A stretch of DNA of 64,000 nt from Pseudomonas fluorescens. Lineage in GTDB: Bacteria > Pseudomonadota > Gammaproteobacteria > Pseudomonadales > Pseudomonadaceae. The notes beneath the pieces are model-generated. The model had not been told where the DNA came from, did no database searches, and worked only from the letters and a program-made list of their open reading frames with translations. The stretch covers positions 1,325,826 through 1,389,825 of the forward strand of contig NZ_OZ024668.1 in NCBI RefSeq assembly GCF_902497775.2. The letters run 5' to 3'. Shown piece by piece: positions 25,296-34,371 of the stretch. The position numbers were made by a program, and so were the translations under genes. Positions within the stretch are counted from its first letter, which is position 1. Each line of letters opens with the position of its first letter.

Positions 25296-26081
25296 TCAGA
25301 ACGCCAGCTTGTAGCCGATCATCAGCAGCATCCCTGCCAGGCAAGGGCGCAGGACGTTGTCGGAAATCCGTCCGGTCAGGTGGCTGCCCATGTAGATGCC
25401 TGGCAGCGAGCCCAGTAGCAGGTAGCCGAGCAGCGACCAATCCATGTTGCCCATGCTTGCATGGCCCAGGCCAGCAACCAGGGTCAGGGGCACGGCGTGG
25501 GCGATTTCGGTGCCGACCAGGCGGCGGGTGACCAGGTAGGGGTAGAGCAGGAACAGGGCCACGGTACCCAGGGCGCCGGCGCCGATGGAGGTCAGTGAGA
25601 CCATGACGCCGAGCACCACACCGGTGACGACGGTCAGCAGGTTGAGGCTGGTGCCGCTCAGGTGGTAGCGGTCGCCGGCGTGTTTGCTGGCGAATGCCTG
25701 GAGTTTGCTTTTAAACAGGATGGCCAGGGCGGTGAGCACCAGGACCACGGCCAGGCCTTGCTTGATGATGGCGTTGGCGGCCTGGGTGTCGGTATCGAGG
25801 CTGGCAAGAAACCACAGGGTCAGGGCGGCGGCCGGGACGCTGCCGAGGGTCAGCCAGCCGGTGATTTTCCAGTCGATATTCTTGTTTTTGCCGTGGACCC
25901 AGACGCCGCTGGCTTTGGTGATGGCGGCGTAGAGCAGGTCGGTGCCTACGGCGGTAGCGGGGTTGATGCCGAACCAGAGCAGGATCGGGGTCATCAGCGA
26001 GCCGCCGCCGACGCCGGTCATGCCGACGATGAATCCAACTACCAGGCCTGCAAGGGTGAAACCGAAAGAACCTACATCCAT
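25296..26081 (-). CDS. TauE/SafE-family membrane permease
   Basis: 261-residue integral membrane protein with about eight hydrophobic segments. The family motif GFIVGMTGVGGGSLMTPILL is at about residues 14-33, and its internal counterpart GVMVSLTSIGAGALGTVALF lies in the second half. Members export sulfite, sulfoacetate or related anions. The start at 26081 (MDVGSFGFTL) is preferred over 26129. A REP-like unit separates it from the XRE-cupin gene. Confidence 0.87.
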   Translation of the reverse strand: MDVGSFGFTLAGLVVGFIVGMTGVGGGSLMTPILLWFGINPATAVGTDLLYAAITKASGVWVHGKNKNIDWKITGWLTLGSVPAAALTLWFLASLDTDTQAANAIIKQGLAVVLVLTALAILFKSKLQAFASKHAGDRYHLSGTSLNLLTVVTGVVLGVMVSLTSIGAGALGTVALFLLYPYLVTRRLVGTEIAHAVPLTLVAGLGHASMGNMDWSLLGYLLLGSLPGIYMGSHLTGRISDNVLRPCLAGMLLMIGYKLAF

Positions 26082-26216
26082 AAGTAACCTAAACGCCCAA
26101 CGTGCCCGTGATCGGATGGCAGCCAGCATAAAGGTTTTTTTATAGCCAAATAGACTAGTTCGTTATTAGGTTATAACTGGGTCGAGCTTCGGGAGGGTTC
26201 TTAGCGCGTAGCGCTG

Positions 26217-26255
26217 TGGGAGCGGCGGTGCGACGTCTCGACTTGACCCGCGATG
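26217..26255. repeat. Solitary REP-like unit (family 2)
   Basis: 39-nt unit TGGGAGCGGCGGTGCGACG... to GACCCGCGATG, matching one arm of the 11703-11789 palindrome except for small changes (GACGTCT for GACGACT). No partner arm is present nearby. Confidence 0.8.
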
Positions 26256-26275
26256 CGGTGTTACAGACAACGCTG

Positions 26276-26899
26276 TTACCGATCCGTCATCACCACCATC
26301 ACATGCGCATCCCCACCATCTTCAGTCTCCGACAGATAAATATGCCCGACACTACTGTTGAAGTACGCCGTCTCCTGCGGGCCGATACTCACGGCTTCAC
26401 CGGTCTCGAACACAATCCGCACCCGCCCGCTGAGCACCAGGGCAAATTCCTGCCCCGGGTGGCGGATGAATTCGTCGAACTGTTGCCGTTCGCGGGCGAT
26501 GATGCGCGCATACATCGGTGTCATCAGGCGCTGGGGGAATTCGCCGGCAATCGGGTGGTAGTCGTAGGTGCCGGTGCTGTAACCGGGCGCCGTGGGCAGG
26601 GAGTTGACTACCACGGTGGTCGGCACCGGCACATCGCTCACGCCTGAGGCGCGAAACAGCTGGGCGATGTCGAGCTGCAACGCCCGCGCCGCCGCGGCCA
26701 GCTTTTCGTAGCTCACCGAAACCTGCGCCAGTTCCATTTTCGACAGGGTCGAGACCGGCACCCCGGATAACGCTGACAGCTGCTTGAGGGTCATTTGCTG
26801 GGCCTTGCGCACGCTGCGCAGGCGCGCACCAACTTCGCCGCGGTCAATCAGCGGCAGCGCACCAGCGCGGTCGTCGGCAGGGTAGCAATCGGCACTCAT
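26276..26899 (-). CDS. XRE-cupin transcriptional regulator
   Basis: 207-residue repressor-type protein: lambda-like helix-turn-helix at about residues 24-80 (MTLKQLSALSGVPVSTLSKMELAQVSVSYEKLAAAARAL) and a C-terminal cupin (about 125-205, RHPGQEFALVLSGRVRI). Such regulators (PuuR, SutR-like) commonly control amine or amino-acid catabolism. It is divergent from the FAD oxidoreductase-RidA-transporter group, which is its likely target. ATG 26899 is chosen over a TTG one codon upstream. Confidence 0.88.
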   Translation of the reverse strand: MSADCYPADDRAGALPLIDRGEVGARLRSVRKAQQMTLKQLSALSGVPVSTLSKMELAQVSVSYEKLAAAARALQLDIAQLFRASGVSDVPVPTTVVVNSLPTAPGYSTGTYDYHPIAGEFPQRLMTPMYARIIARERQQFDEFIRHPGQEFALVLSGRVRIVFETGEAVSIGPQETAYFNSSVGHIYLSETEDGGDAHVMVVMTDR

Positions 26900-26959
26900 C
26901 AAGCATCTCTGTTAGTCAAAACGAACCCACATCTTACCGTGGCGGCTTGCATAATTCGA

Positions 26960-26983
26960 AATTCTCATATATTAGAATTCTCA
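26960..26983. promoter_or_regulatory. Possible XRE-cupin operator
   Basis: Two direct copies of AATTCTCA (26960-26967 and 26976-26983) in an AT-rich 110-bp gap between the divergent regulator and FAD oxidoreductase genes, 16 bp apart centre to centre. Suggestive only. Confidence 0.4.
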
Positions 26984-27014
26984 CAAATGATAATTTCTCC
27001 TCGCAGGCGATTGC

Positions 27015-28151
27015 ATGGCTATGACAGAGACCTTCGACATCGTGATCATCGGCGCCGGTATTGCTGGCGCATCACTGGGCTATCGGTTGGCGCAAGGGCG
27101 GCAGGTGCTGATGCTTGAACGCGAAGCCCAGGCCGGTTACCACTCCACCGGGCGCTCGGCGGCGATGTTCATGGAGGCTTACGGTACGCCGCAGATCCAG
27201 GCGCTGACCCGCGCCAGCCGGGCCTTTTATGAGTCGCCACCGCCAGGTTTCTGTGAGCATGCGTTGCTGGAACCGCGGGGTTGCTTGTATGTGGCGACTC
27301 TGGAGCAACAGGCGCTGCTCGACAACACGTATGCGCAGAGCCTGGCCAACGGCACCGAGGTTACCTTGCTCGACCGCGATGGGGCGTTGGCGCTGGTGCC
27401 TAGCCTGCGCGCCGAGGTACTGGCCGGGGCGGTGCTCGAGCCCGGGGCCATGGACCTGGATGTGCACGCGCTGCACCAGGGCTTTTTGCGCGGTTACCGT
27501 CAGGCCGGCGGGCAGTTGCGATGCAATGCCGAGGTAGTCGAAGGCAGCTTCCACGAAGGTTACTGGCAGATCGTACTGGCAGACGGCAGCTGCATTCAGG
27601 CGCGCCAGGTGGTCAATGCCGCAGGCGCCTGGGCCGATAACATCGCGGCAGTCTGTGGCGTTCAACCGGTCGGCCTGCAGCCGTGCCGACGCTCGGCGTT
27701 TACCTTCGAAGGCCCAGCAGACCAGGCGTTTAGCCGGTGGCCTGCGGTGATCGGCGTCGATGAGAGTTTCTATTTCAAACCCGATGCCGGGCAGTTGCTC
27801 GGCTCGCCGGCCAACGCCGACCCGGTCGAGCCCCAGGACGTGATGCCCGAAGAGCTCGACGTGGCCATCGGTATCTACAACATCGAAGCCATCACCACCC
27901 TGGCGATTCGCCGGCCCAGCCATACCTGGGCCGGGCTGCGTTCGTTCGTTGCCGATGGCGACCTGGTGATCGGCCACGACCCGCAGAATCCGGCGTTTTT
28001 CTGGCTGGCGGCGCAAGGCGGTTACGGTATCCAGTCCGCGGCTGGCGCTTCGCAACTGGCCTGCGCGCTGCTGCTTGAGCAGCCGCTTCCAGCATCCCTG
28101 ACCGCCGAAGGTGTTGAGCCGCAACGCTTGTCCCCGGCGCGTTTTCGTTAA
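27015..28151 (+). CDS. FAD-dependent amino-acid/amine oxidoreductase (DAO family)
   Basis: 378-residue flavoenzyme. Rossmann dinucleotide motif VIIGAGIAGASLGYRLA at about residues 10-26, the second FAD contact STGRSAAMF, and AAGAWADNIAAVCGV typical of the D-amino-acid/glycine oxidase family. The substrate is unknown. RidA, which hydrolyses reactive imines, starts 19 bp downstream, so the enzyme probably yields imines. The divergent XRE-cupin gene is the likely regulator. Confidence 0.87.
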   Translation: MAMTETFDIVIIGAGIAGASLGYRLAQGRQVLMLEREAQAGYHSTGRSAAMFMEAYGTPQIQALTRASRAFYESPPPGFCEHALLEPRGCLYVATLEQQALLDNTYAQSLANGTEVTLLDRDGALALVPSLRAEVLAGAVLEPGAMDLDVHALHQGFLRGYRQAGGQLRCNAEVVEGSFHEGYWQIVLADGSCIQARQVVNAAGAWADNIAAVCGVQPVGLQPCRRSAFTFEGPADQAFSRWPAVIGVDESFYFKPDAGQLLGSPANADPVEPQDVMPEELDVAIGIYNIEAITTLAIRRPSHTWAGLRSFVADGDLVIGHDPQNPAFFWLAAQGGYGIQSAAGASQLACALLLEQPLPASLTAEGVEPQRLSPARFR

Positions 28152-28170
28152 CTCCCCAAGGAGATTTTCC

Positions 28171-28548
28171 ATGAGCTCGACTATCCAGCGTATCCCCAGC
28201 CACCTGCCGTATCCGTTTTCCAAGGCGGTCAAGGTCGGCGGCTTTGTGTTTCTTTCCGGGCAGATCCCCATGGGCGCCGACGGTGAAGTGGTGCGTGGCG
28301 ACATTCAGGTTCAGACCCAGGCCGCTCTGGAGCGTATCGGCGAAACCCTGGCCGAATGCGGCGTCGGTTTTGACCAGGTGATCAAGGCCGCCGTGTGGCT
28401 GTCCGACATGGCCCATTTCGCTGGCTTCAACGAGGTGTACAAAAGCTTCTTCGCCAACGGTTACCCGGTGCGCTCCACCGTCAGCGCCGGCCTGGCCCTG
28501 GGGGTGGATGTCGAGATCGAAGTGCAAGCGTGGATCGGCAACGACTGA
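28171..28548 (+). CDS. RidA-family enamine/imine deaminase
   Basis: 125-residue member of the YjgF/YER057c/UK114 family. The conserved Arg101 (YPVRSTVSAGLALG) that binds the carboxylate and the nearby acidic residues (VDVEIEVQAW) are intact. It clears enamine/imine intermediates such as those from the adjacent FAD oxidoreductase. The start at 28171 has AAGGAG ten bases upstream. Confidence 0.93.
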   Translation: MSSTIQRIPSHLPYPFSKAVKVGGFVFLSGQIPMGADGEVVRGDIQVQTQAALERIGETLAECGVGFDQVIKAAVWLSDMAHFAGFNEVYKSFFANGYPVRSTVSAGLALGVDVEIEVQAWIGND

Positions 28549-28617
28549 GTCAGCAAGGCAACACTGGGTAAAAACAACAACAAGGCCCCAAGGGCCATCG
28601 ATACCAGAGGGTTGGAA

Positions 28618-29682
28618 ATGAAAGAGCAGCTGAAAATTGCAGGCGCCTTTATCGGCGTGATCGTCGGCGCGGGTTTCGCCTCGGGGCGCGAGCTGTTGCT
28701 GTTCTTTGTCGACTTCGGCCTCTGGGGCCTGCTCGGGGCGCTGGTCAGCGCGGCGTTGTTCACCTTTCTCGGCATGGCCCTGGCCGGGCTGGGCAATCGC
28801 TTGCAGGCCGCCTCGCACAAGGACGTGGTGTACGCCATTTGCGGGCGCTACCTGGGCTTGTTCGTTGACCTGATGATCACCTTCTTCATGTTCGCGGTCA
28901 CCGTGGTGATGCTGGCCGGCGGTGGCGCGTTGCTTGAGCAGCAGTTCGCCATCCCGGCGCTCACCGGTAGCGTGCTGGTGACTGTGCTGGTGGTGGCGGT
29001 GGTGTGCCTGGATGTGCAAAAGGTGATCCTGCTGATCGGTGCGGTGACGCCGTTTTTGATCCTCATCGCCACGGCCATTGCCCTGTACGCGGTGTTCACC
29101 CGCGAGCTGAGCTTTGCCGCCCTTGACCAGGTGGCCAGCCAGCAGCAGGCGGGCACCAGCCATTGGCTGCTCGGTGCGTTCTTGTATGTGTCGTACAACA
29201 TCGTTGCCGGGGCACCGATCCTGGCGATTCTTGGCGGCTCGGCACGTTTGGAAAAGACCGCGATCTGGGGCGGGATTCTCGGTGGCGCAGCCCTCGGCGG
29301 TTTGATGCTGGTGATGAGCGCAGGCTTGCTGTCACGCCTGGACACCGTCGCCGATCTGCCGATGCCGATGCTGTCCATTGCCAGCGAAATTTCCCCGGCG
29401 CTGGGCGTGATCATGTGCGTGATCATCTTCGGCATGATCGTCAACACCGCCGTGGGCACGCTGTATTCGTTCCTGGCGCGGCTGTTGCCGGCAGGGACAC
29501 GCAGTTTTCGTCTGGGCTCGGTGGCGGCGGGGCTGGCGGCGTTTGTCTGCAGCCTGATCGGCTTTATCAGCCTGGTGGGCCAGGTGTATCCGTTCTTCGG
29601 TTACCTGGGCTTCGTGCTGATGCTGGCGGTATTGATCGGCTGGCTGCGCCTGGGGCGGGCCAAGCGGGTGCTGGCGGTGTAG
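28618..29682 (+). CDS. YkvI-type membrane transporter
   Basis: 354-residue protein with about ten membrane segments; first helix IAGAFIGVIVGAGFASGRELLLFF has the Gly-rich broken-helix look of APC/LeuT-fold carriers, and I recognise the pattern as YkvI-like. It probably imports the amine or amino-acid substrate handled by the preceding oxidase and RidA, with which it forms an operon. The start at 28618 follows GGTTGGA; an upstream TTG two codons earlier is possible. Confidence 0.78.
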   Translation: MKEQLKIAGAFIGVIVGAGFASGRELLLFFVDFGLWGLLGALVSAALFTFLGMALAGLGNRLQAASHKDVVYAICGRYLGLFVDLMITFFMFAVTVVMLAGGGALLEQQFAIPALTGSVLVTVLVVAVVCLDVQKVILLIGAVTPFLILIATAIALYAVFTRELSFAALDQVASQQQAGTSHWLLGAFLYVSYNIVAGAPILAILGGSARLEKTAIWGGILGGAALGGLMLVMSAGLLSRLDTVADLPMPMLSIASEISPALGVIMCVIIFGMIVNTAVGTLYSFLARLLPAGTRSFRLGSVAAGLAAFVCSLIGFISLVGQVYPFFGYLGFVLMLAVLIGWLRLGRAKRVLAV

Positions 29683-29697
29683 TGCGAGGGGATGAAC

Positions 29698-29728
29698 AAA
29701 GGGGCCGCAAGCGACCCCTTTGTTTTTT
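29698..29728 (+). terminator. Rho-independent terminator after the YkvI-type gene
   Basis: AAAGGGGCCGC / GCGACCCCTTT stem (one mismatch) with a short AA tip, followed by GTTTTTT. It separates the convergent transporter and chemoreceptor genes. Confidence 0.82.
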
Positions 29729-29735
29729 ACAGCGG

Positions 29736-31622
29736 TTAGATCTTGAAGCTGCCGACCAGTTGCTTGAGGCGCCCGGCCTGCTGGGCCAGGGCATCGCAAT
29801 GACGCAGGGTGTCATTGAGGTTGGCCACGCCTTGCTGGTTGAGCACGTTGATCTGGGTGATGTCCAGGTTCAGGCTTTCAACCACGGCGGTCTGCTCTTC
29901 GGTCGCGGCGGCCACCGACTGGTTCATGCCGTCGATTTCGCCGATGCGCTGGGTCACGCTGCTCAGGCGCTCGCCGGCCTGGTTGGCGACCAGCACGCTC
30001 TCTTCACTGGAGACCTGGCTGGCGTTCATGTTGTGCACCGCCTCGCGCGAACCGACCTGCAGGGTGGTGATCATCTTGTGGATCTCTTCGGCCGACTCCT
30101 GGGTGCGGTGCGCCAGGTTGCGGACCTCGTCGGCCACCACGGCAAAACCACGCCCTGCTTCGCCGGCACGGGCCGCTTCGATGGCGGCGTTGAGCGCCAG
30201 CAGGTTGGTCTGCTGGGAGATGCCCTTGATCACGTCGAGGATCTGGCCGATGTCGTCGGTGCTGGCGTTGAGGGTTTCGATCTGCTCGCAGGATTCGCTG
30301 ATCTTCTGCGACAGCGAGGTCATCGCCGAGATGGTTTCTTGCACCACCTGACGACCGTCGTTGGCCTGCTCGCTGGCGCCGCTGGCGTGTTGCGAGGCGT
30401 CGGCGGCGTTGCGGGCGATTTCCTGGGTGGCGGCGCCCAGCTCGTTGATTGCAGCAGCAACGCTGTTGGTGCGCATGCTTTGTTCTTCGGAGCCGATGAT
30501 CGAGGCGTTGGAGGCGCTCATCACCCGCTCGGACAGGTCATGCACCTGGCGGGTAGCCGAGGACACTTCGGCAATCGAGGCATGAATGCGCTCGACGAAC
30601 TGGTTGAAGGCACCGGCCAGTTCGCCGAATTCGTCCTTGTTCTCGACGACCAGGCGGCGGGTCAGGTCGCCTTCGCCCTGGGCGATGTCCTGCATGGCGC
30701 GGCCCATGGTGGTCAGCGGACGCATCAGCACCGGGATCAGCAGGCTCAGCAGGCCAGCGATGGCAGCCACGGCAATGAGCATGGCGATGATGGCCGAGGT
30801 ACGGAACTGGCTCAGGCCGGCATAGGCTTTGTCGCGGTCGATGGACAGGCCGATGTACCAGTCGGCCGTTGGCAGGCCGCTGACCGGAGCGAAGGAGATG
30901 ATCCGCTCCTGCTTGTTCAGGGTCACCTCATGGGTACCCGGGGCGATATGCAGGTTGCTGCCCGGGTAGATGTCCTTGAGGTTCTTCATCACCTGGTCTT
31001 TGTCCGGGCTGACGATCACCTGGCCGTTACGGTCGACCAGGAATGCATGGCCGATACCGCCGAAGTCCACGGCGTTGATGATGTCCACCAGGGTCGCCAG
31101 GCTCAGGTCGCCACCGACCACGCCGAGCAGCTCGCCATTGGCCTTGCTTTTCACCGGCATGCCGATGGTCACCACCAGGCCGCCGACTGCGGCCATGTAC
31201 GGCGGGGTCAGCATGGTCTGGTTGGCGGCGACGGCAGCGGTGTACCACGGACGCTGGCGCGGGTCGTAGCCGTCAGGCATCTTCGCGTCCGGGCGCTGGG
31301 TGAACACACCGTTGGACTGGCCGACGTAGGTGAACTGGAAGTTGTTGGTGTACGAAGGCTGGTCGACCAGACCCGGAAGGTCGGCGTTGGCGCCTTGCTG
31401 GGCGACGTCCTGGGCGAGGTTTTCCAGGACCAGAATGCGCCCGCTCATCCAGTTCTGCACACTGCTGGCCGCCAGCGCGCCGGCCTGTTTGACCGACGAG
31501 TCGATGTTCTGTCGGATGGTGTTGCGTTGCAGGTAATCGTTGTAAAGGGTGAACAGTGCAAATGCCAGAACCACGACGCCGCAGGCGCACAGCAGGATCT
31601 TGTGGCGAAATTTCAGGTTCAT
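29736..31622 (-). CDS. Amino-acid-type dCache chemoreceptor
   Basis: 628-residue methyl-accepting chemotaxis protein. Membrane segments at about 8-28 and 282-305 bracket a double Cache sensor. The sensor carries the amino-acid signature YxxxxRxWY (YDPRQRPWY), then Tyr in TPPYM and Asp in GGDLSL, so the ligand is probably an amino acid, as in PctA-like receptors. HAMP at about 305-360; signalling tip [21 protein letters not shown] near-consensus FliA promoter precedes it. The adjacent amino-acid/amine oxidase and transporter genes fit a shared substrate, but that is inference. Confidence 0.9.
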   Translation of the reverse strand: MNLKFRHKILLCACGVVVLAFALFTLYNDYLQRNTIRQNIDSSVKQAGALAASSVQNWMSGRILVLENLAQDVAQQGANADLPGLVDQPSYTNNFQFTYVGQSNGVFTQRPDAKMPDGYDPRQRPWYTAAVAANQTMLTPPYMAAVGGLVVTIGMPVKSKANGELLGVVGGDLSLATLVDIINAVDFGGIGHAFLVDRNGQVIVSPDKDQVMKNLKDIYPGSNLHIAPGTHEVTLNKQERIISFAPVSGLPTADWYIGLSIDRDKAYAGLSQFRTSAIIAMLIAVAAIAGLLSLLIPVLMRPLTTMGRAMQDIAQGEGDLTRRLVVENKDEFGELAGAFNQFVERIHASIAEVSSATRQVHDLSERVMSASNASIIGSEEQSMRTNSVAAAINELGAATQEIARNAADASQHASGASEQANDGRQVVQETISAMTSLSQKISESCEQIETLNASTDDIGQILDVIKGISQQTNLLALNAAIEAARAGEAGRGFAVVADEVRNLAHRTQESAEEIHKMITTLQVGSREAVHNMNASQVSSEESVLVANQAGERLSSVTQRIGEIDGMNQSVAAATEEQTAVVESLNLDITQINVLNQQGVANLNDTLRHCDALAQQAGRLKQLVGSFKI

Positions 31623-31696
31623 GTTCCGAGACCTTGTGCCAGTAAAGAGGAGTGCCGAGCGGCGCTTTTGGCGTGTGCTCGTACCTATCCAGACGG

Positions 31697-31723
31697 GTAT
31701 CGGCCGCGAAACGAAAAAATTGA
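31697..31723 (-). promoter_or_regulatory. FliA (sigma-28) promoter of the chemoreceptor gene
   Basis: On the minus strand TCAATTTT, 11 nt, GCCGATAC: correct spacing and close to the TAAAGTTT-N11-GCCGATAA consensus of flagellar/chemotaxis genes. It lies 75 bp upstream of the start codon. Confidence 0.75.
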
Positions 31724-31797
31724 TAGGTAGTTTTGCCGCAGGGGCTGACAGGATTTTCCTACAGCCTGCTCTGGCGTGGGTGTTTCAACCAGGCGCC

Positions 31798-32682
31798 TTA
31801 CTGCACCCCCAGTAAACGCACAAGCTCTTGAGCCGCTTTTTGCAGCGGCTGGTGCTGGCGCCAGAAGGCATGCACCGGCAGCTGCAGCTCGTTGCGGGTG
31901 TTGCTGAAGTCCAGGCGCACCAGGCGCCCGGCGTCCAGCAAGGGGGCTACCCGCGACAACGGAAAGTCGCCCCAGCCAAGGCCGGCTTCGACCATCTCGA
32001 TGGCCATGGCCAGGTTGTCGGTGCGCCAGTGCGCCTTGCCGATCAGGGCGCGGGTGTCGCTCAGCGGCAGGTCGCGGCTGGCCACCAGGATCTGCCGGAC
32101 GTTGGCCAGGTCTTCAAGGTAGACGATCTGCCGTGGGCGCTGCTGCAGGGCCGGATGCTGTGGGCCGATGCAGGCCACCAGCGACTCCATGCCGATGTTC
32201 TGAAAGCGCTGGCGGGCGTCTACCGCAAGCCCGGCAAAGGCCAGGCACAGGCTGACGCGGCCGTCGTGCAGCAGTTGCAGGGCATCTTCCTGAGGGGCGG
32301 TCAGCACCTCGATATCCAGCAACGGGTGACGCTCGCTGATGGTTCTGATCGCGGCCAGCAGGCGCGTGTGGTCGATGTCCGGCACCACGCTGATGCTCAG
32401 GGTGCTCTCCAGCCCCTGGGACAGCTCCAGGGCATGCACCTGCAACTGCCCCAACTGATTGGCGATCATCCGTGCATGGGGTTCCAGGGCTTGGGCCATG
32501 GCGGTGGGGCGGGTTTCCCGGTGAGTGCGTTCGAACAGGGTGAAGCCCAGTTCCGCTTCCAGATTGCCGATCGCCATGCTCACTGCCGAAGGCACCCGGC
32601 CCAAGGCCCGCGCGGCAGCGGAAAACGAGCCTCGGTCAAGCACGGCAAGAAACAGTTCGATGTTGTCGCTGGAAAAATTCAT
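31798..32682 (-). CDS. LysR-family regulator divergent from a PACE efflux gene
   Basis: 294 residues; winged helix at about 5-62 (GSFSAAARALGRVPSAVSMAIGNLEAELGFTLFER) and a substrate-binding domain. The head-to-head placement with the PACE gene, 122 bp apart, suggests it controls that gene, as LysR-type AceR does for AceI. The ATG at 32682 gives the canonical helix-turn-helix position. Confidence 0.88.
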   Translation of the reverse strand: MNFSSDNIELFLAVLDRGSFSAAARALGRVPSAVSMAIGNLEAELGFTLFERTHRETRPTAMAQALEPHARMIANQLGQLQVHALELSQGLESTLSISVVPDIDHTRLLAAIRTISERHPLLDIEVLTAPQEDALQLLHDGRVSLCLAFAGLAVDARQRFQNIGMESLVACIGPQHPALQQRPRQIVYLEDLANVRQILVASRDLPLSDTRALIGKAHWRTDNLAMAIEMVEAGLGWGDFPLSRVAPLLDAGRLVRLDFSNTRNELQLPVHAFWRQHQPLQKAAQELVRLLGVQ

Positions 32683-32804
32683 GGCAATCTCCTGTCAGGC
32701 AATCTGATAGCTGCTGACTTTGGCTGTCAAGAAGATTGACGCATGCTTGCCCGCCTCAGTTGCCCAGAAGGGCAGCGTTTTTTTGCAAAACCGAGGTTAG
32801 CAAC

Positions 32805-33251
32805 GTGCAAGGTGTCAAACGCAAACTGGTCTACGTGACCGCCTATGAACTGATCGGCCTGTGCATGTCGACCCTGGGCCTGGCCTACCTGGCCGACAGT
32901 GCGCCAAGCAACACCGGGCCGCTGGCGGTGATGATCACTACCATCGCCATGGCCTGGAACTTCATCTACAACACCCTGTTCGAGTACTGGGAAAGCCGCC
33001 AGGCCAAGCGCGGCCGCAGTGTGGGTCGGCGGCTGGCGCATGCCATCGGTTTTCAACTGACCCTGGTGGTCTACCTGATCCCGCTGATTGCCTGGTGGTT
33101 GGACATGAGCCTGCTTGAGGCCTTTGTGGTGGACCTGGCCTTCATCATTCTCATCCCGTGCTACACCTTCATCTACAACTGGCTGTTCGACCGCATTTTC
33201 GGCTTGCCAACCTCGGCCCAGGCGCAACCGGACAGCCGCGTCGCCGCATAA
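32805..33251 (+). CDS. PACE-family multidrug efflux protein (AceI-like)
   Basis: 148-residue protein with four membrane helices formed by two bacterial transmembrane pair domains. Glu15 in helix 1 (VTAYELIGLCMS) matches the essential AceI glutamate, and the WNFIYNTLFEYWE and YTFIYNWLFDRIFG motifs end each pair. Members export chlorhexidine, acriflavine and natural polyamines. The start is GTG 32805, supported by GAGG ten bases upstream and by the family N-terminus. Confidence 0.9.
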   Translation: MQGVKRKLVYVTAYELIGLCMSTLGLAYLADSAPSNTGPLAVMITTIAMAWNFIYNTLFEYWESRQAKRGRSVGRRLAHAIGFQLTLVVYLIPLIAWWLDMSLLEAFVVDLAFIILIPCYTFIYNWLFDRIFGLPTSAQAQPDSRVAA

Positions 33252-33261
33252 GCTGCGGCCC

Positions 33262-34311
33262 TTACTGGGCGGGCAGGGTGATCACCTGGGCCGCGGGCTG
33301 CGGCTCGCGCTCGGGGCCTTCGGCGGCCAGCAGGCTGTCCTCGATTTCCCCCGACAGGTAGTAGACCCCGGCCATGGCGCCGGTCTTGCGGTTCTCCATC
33401 AGTTCGCGCCATTCCTCGTTCAACGCGACGTTGAGGATTACCCGCAACTGCTCGATCATTGCCGGTTGCTCGCGGTTATGGGTCATCACGCCGATACCGG
33501 TAGCCGCCAGGGAAATCACCGTGCCCGCCGCACGCCCGACGGCCGCCGCCACGGCGCTGGCGATGCCCCGTGGCGCCAGGGTGGCACCGAGTTTTTCACT
33601 GGCCTGCTGGGCGACCGATGACAGGCCGATGTCCGAGCGCTGGGTGCCGGCACGTACGGCGCTGTGCAGGCGTTTGACCAGTGCGGCGTAGGCGGGCTGT
33701 TGTTCCAGCGGCTTGCTGAACAGCAGTTGGTGGAGCGAGGCGTTGTTATTGGCCGGCGGCCCAAGGCCGATGGCCTGGATGCGCGTCAAGTGCAGGTTGA
33801 ATTGCTCCGGCGGCGCCCGGTAGCGCTGGGCAATCTGCTGCAGCTGCTGGCCGAGCAGCTGGATATACAGCTCCATGGCCCGGTCGCGAATGGCCTCGGG
33901 GTCGATTTCCTTGGCCACCGGGTCCAGCACCCGTTCGTGATACTGCTCCTGCAGATACAGGGCCAGGCGCTTTTCGGGCGTTTCGCTGCCGTCGCCACTG
34001 TTCATCTTGTACCAGGCCACTTTCATGGTCAGCCATTGCTGGGTCCAGTAGCCGGTGAACCAGGGGATGAAATCGCTTTCGGTGTACTGCTGCACGCGCT
34101 CCTTCCACACCCGCATGGAACGCCGGGCATAGTCGTTGACTGAACTTGTGGCGGCCAATGAAGCGTCGATGATCTCGCGGTCGATCTGCTGCCAGGTCGC
34201 TGCGCTGACCGGGATTGGCGGCGGCTCGCTGACCTTTTGCCGTGAGCCGCAGCCGCCCAGCGCCAGGAACAAGGCGAGCAGCAGGGCGATGAGCGGGGAA
34301 CGCGGGATCAC
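33262..34311 (-). CDS. Predicted lipoprotein, unknown function
   Basis: 349 residues with a lipoprotein signal peptide and lipobox ALGGC (Cys21). The mature part is mostly helical with many Gln/Trp (WFTGYWTQQWLTMKVAWYKM) and a Gly/Ala-rich segment (GIASAVAAAVGRAAGTVISLAATGIGV, about 250-276) that could insert in or lie on a membrane. I do not recognise a family. It converges on the PACE gene. Confidence 0.75.
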   Translation of the reverse strand: MIPRSPLIALLLALFLALGGCGSRQKVSEPPPIPVSAATWQQIDREIIDASLAATSSVNDYARRSMRVWKERVQQYTESDFIPWFTGYWTQQWLTMKVAWYKMNSGDGSETPEKRLALYLQEQYHERVLDPVAKEIDPEAIRDRAMELYIQLLGQQLQQIAQRYRAPPEQFNLHLTRIQAIGLGPPANNNASLHQLLFSKPLEQQPAYAALVKRLHSAVRAGTQRSDIGLSSVAQQASEKLGATLAPRGIASAVAAAVGRAAGTVISLAATGIGVMTHNREQPAMIEQLRVILNVALNEEWRELMENRKTGAMAGVYYLSGEIEDSLLAAEGPEREPQPAAQVITLPAQ

Positions 34312-34371
34312 AGCGCAGCCCCCTGTGGCTAGGGAAGGTCGAGCGTGGTGGTTACTTGAGTATAGGTGCCG

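Noticed and set aside
29163..31730. 855-codon plus-strand frame over the dCache receptor gene
   Set aside because: Antisense to an unmistakable chemoreceptor; low-complexity content rich in Gly/His/Arg.
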